Assembly: GCA_021813225.1 (NCBI GenBank)
Contig: JAKALH010000131.1
Coordinates: forward strand, 1 to 7,432
Reading direction: 5' to 3'
DNA: 7,432 bases
Source of the DNA: Chloroflexota bacterium
GTDB taxonomy: Bacteria; Chloroflexota; Anaerolineae; J036; Brachytrichaceae
The notes under the pieces are model-generated. The model did not search any database. It was not told where the DNA came from and saw only the letters and a program-made list of their open reading frames with translations. Both the position numbers and the translations under genes were made by a program. Below, one piece after another: positions 6,211 to 7,432 of the stretch (position 1 is the first letter of the stretch; the number at the start of each line of letters is the position of its first letter).

Positions 6211-6603
6211 TCATGAGAGCATCGGCTTCTGGCGGTGCGCTAGCTGGATGGAGAATCCCCACGGGTCGCGCAGCATGGCTAACTGGTCCCCCGCCGGTGT
6301 GGTGCCGATATCGCTGTATAGTGTGGCGCCGGCCGCCAGCAGGCGTGCGACCTGCTCGCGCATGTCGCCGCTGGCGACGAAAGCCATGTGCACGACCAGC
6401 GGATCCATCGAGGCATAGTCCGGCACGGCCACGCTCTGGTTATAGTAGATTTCCACCATCACCTGATTGCACTCATCGGTGATGAATGTGGTGAACGTGG
6501 GCGGGCCGCCGGCGCGCACGACGCGCAGGCCCAGGTTTTCCTTGTACCACCTGGCGACGGCCGGCGGGTCTTTCACAATGAGGGCGAAATGCTCGATCTT
6601 CAT
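6211..6603 (-). CDS. VOC-fold protein (glyoxalase / bleomycin resistance / dioxygenase superfamily)
   Basis: This 130-aa protein has the size and paired beta-alpha-beta-beta-beta modules of a single-chain VOC protein. Superfamily members use a metal to isomerise or cleave small substrates, or bind toxic compounds such as bleomycin; which applies here is unknown. The N-terminus MKIEHFALIVKDPPAVARWYKENLGL is typical. Metal-ligand positions by analogy with E. coli glyoxalase I are His5, Glu51 (MVEIYY), His72 (VHMAF) and, near the end, Gln120 (DPWGFSIQL), where the family normally has Glu. A homodimer is expected. The start at 6603 has AAGGA 6 nt upstream inside a purine-rich run. It is the first gene of the minus-strand series and is divergent from gyrA across a 137-bp spacer. 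True glyoxalase I is unlikely, because one ligand differs and the family context is absent. Confidence 0.87.
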   Translation of the reverse strand: MKIEHFALIVKDPPAVARWYKENLGLRVVRAGGPPTFTTFITDECNQVMVEIYYNQSVAVPDYASMDPLVVHMAFVASGDMREQVARLLAAGATLYSDIGTTPAGDQLAMLRDPWGFSIQLAHRQKPMLS

Positions 6604-6638
6604 CCTTCATCCTTCCTCCTGCGATCCATGTCGTTTCC

Positions 6639-6644
6639 ATTATT
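6639..6644 (-). promoter_or_regulatory. Candidate -10 box for the VOC gene
   Basis: On the minus strand AATAAT matches the sigma70 -10 consensus at 5 of 6 positions and would start transcription about 28 nt before the ATG. The best -35 match (GCGACA, 4 of 6) is 19 bp away, which is longer than optimal. Confidence 0.3.
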
Positions 6645-6705
6645 GTGTCACAGACGGCGCCGATGTCGCTGCGCGGAAAACACTGGTTGCGGCCGGCGGA
6701 GTCTG

Positions 6706-6711
6706 TATAAT
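6706..6711 (+). promoter_or_regulatory. Candidate gyrA -10 box (TATAAT)
   Basis: A perfect TATAAT lies 29 bp before the gyrA start codon in an otherwise GC-rich spacer. It predicts a leader of about 23 nt. The nearest -35-like hexamer (TTGCGG at 6687-6692) is only 13 bp away, so the -35 contact is probably weak. AGGTG at 6731-6735 with a 5-nt spacer is the ribosome binding site. Confidence 0.5.
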
Positions 6712-6740
6712 CAGCGTGGAAAAGTAGAACAGGTGTGCAA

Positions 6741-7432
<692 letters not shown>

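Noticed and set aside
6209..6218. TCTCATGAGA palindrome over the VOC stop codon as an operator
   Set aside because: It is a 10-bp palindrome inside the gene end with no supporting second site; chance is sufficient.
5525..6418. 297-codon plus-strand frame opposite the unknown protein and VOC gene
   Set aside because: It runs across two minus-strand genes and their spacer. The paralogous match between the two minus-strand copies shows which strand is coding.
6601..6620. Catcctt-type short tandem repeat before the VOC start
   Set aside because: Only about two and a half imperfect copies are present. It is explained by the purine-rich ribosome binding site on the minus strand.
6655..6662. CGGCGCCG palindrome in the divergent VOC/gyrA spacer as a regulator site
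   Set aside because: Short GC palindromes are expected in DNA of this composition and the flanks are not symmetrical.

Overview
This is a GC-rich (roughly 60% or more by eye) bacterial chromosomal segment. The best guess for the source is a Chloroflexota (Chloroflexi)-type genome. The grounds are the GyrA fragment, which mixes ordinary gyrase residues with 'VQRR' and 'DGDPPAAMRYTEAR'-type residues, and a 198-aa protein of a kind I associate, from memory, with Chloroflexota. The assignment is inference; no database search was possible.

Layout. (1) 1-170: window edge and leader of the first gene, with degenerate gattggag/ctccaatc elements. (2) 171-1511, plus strand: a family 1 glycoside hydrolase (beta-glucosidase type) with both catalytic glutamates. 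Its stop codon abuts, base to base, the stop codon of the converging next gene. (3) 1512-6603, minus strand: six genes in a row, read from right to left. They are a small VOC-fold protein, a 198-aa protein of unknown function, a 98-aa truncated paralogue of that protein, a GH39-like glycosidase, a phytanoyl-CoA dioxygenase (PhyH)-type Fe(II)/2-oxoglutarate oxygenase, and an aldo/keto reductase. (4) 6604-6740: a divergent promoter region. (5) 6741-7432, plus strand: the first 230 residues of DNA gyrase subunit A, cut by the window end.

How the genes may work together. The GH39-like enzyme, the PhyH oxygenase and the aldo/keto reductase lie on one strand with gaps of 93 and 37 bp, and the GH1 gene converges on them. 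All three core enzymes keep their recognisable catalytic residues. A reasonable hypothesis is a small locus that cleaves a glycoside and then hydroxylates and reduces a released sugar or aglycone. None of the substrates can be read from the sequence. No transporter or regulator is present in the window.

The items most worth a second look are the unknown protein with its adjacent C-terminus-only paralogue, the methionine at the quinolone-contact position (E. coli Ser83) of GyrA, and the Glu-to-Gln change at the fourth metal-ligand position of the VOC protein. I see no phage, insertion sequence, CRISPR, tRNA or rRNA, and no clear evidence of an exotic new system.
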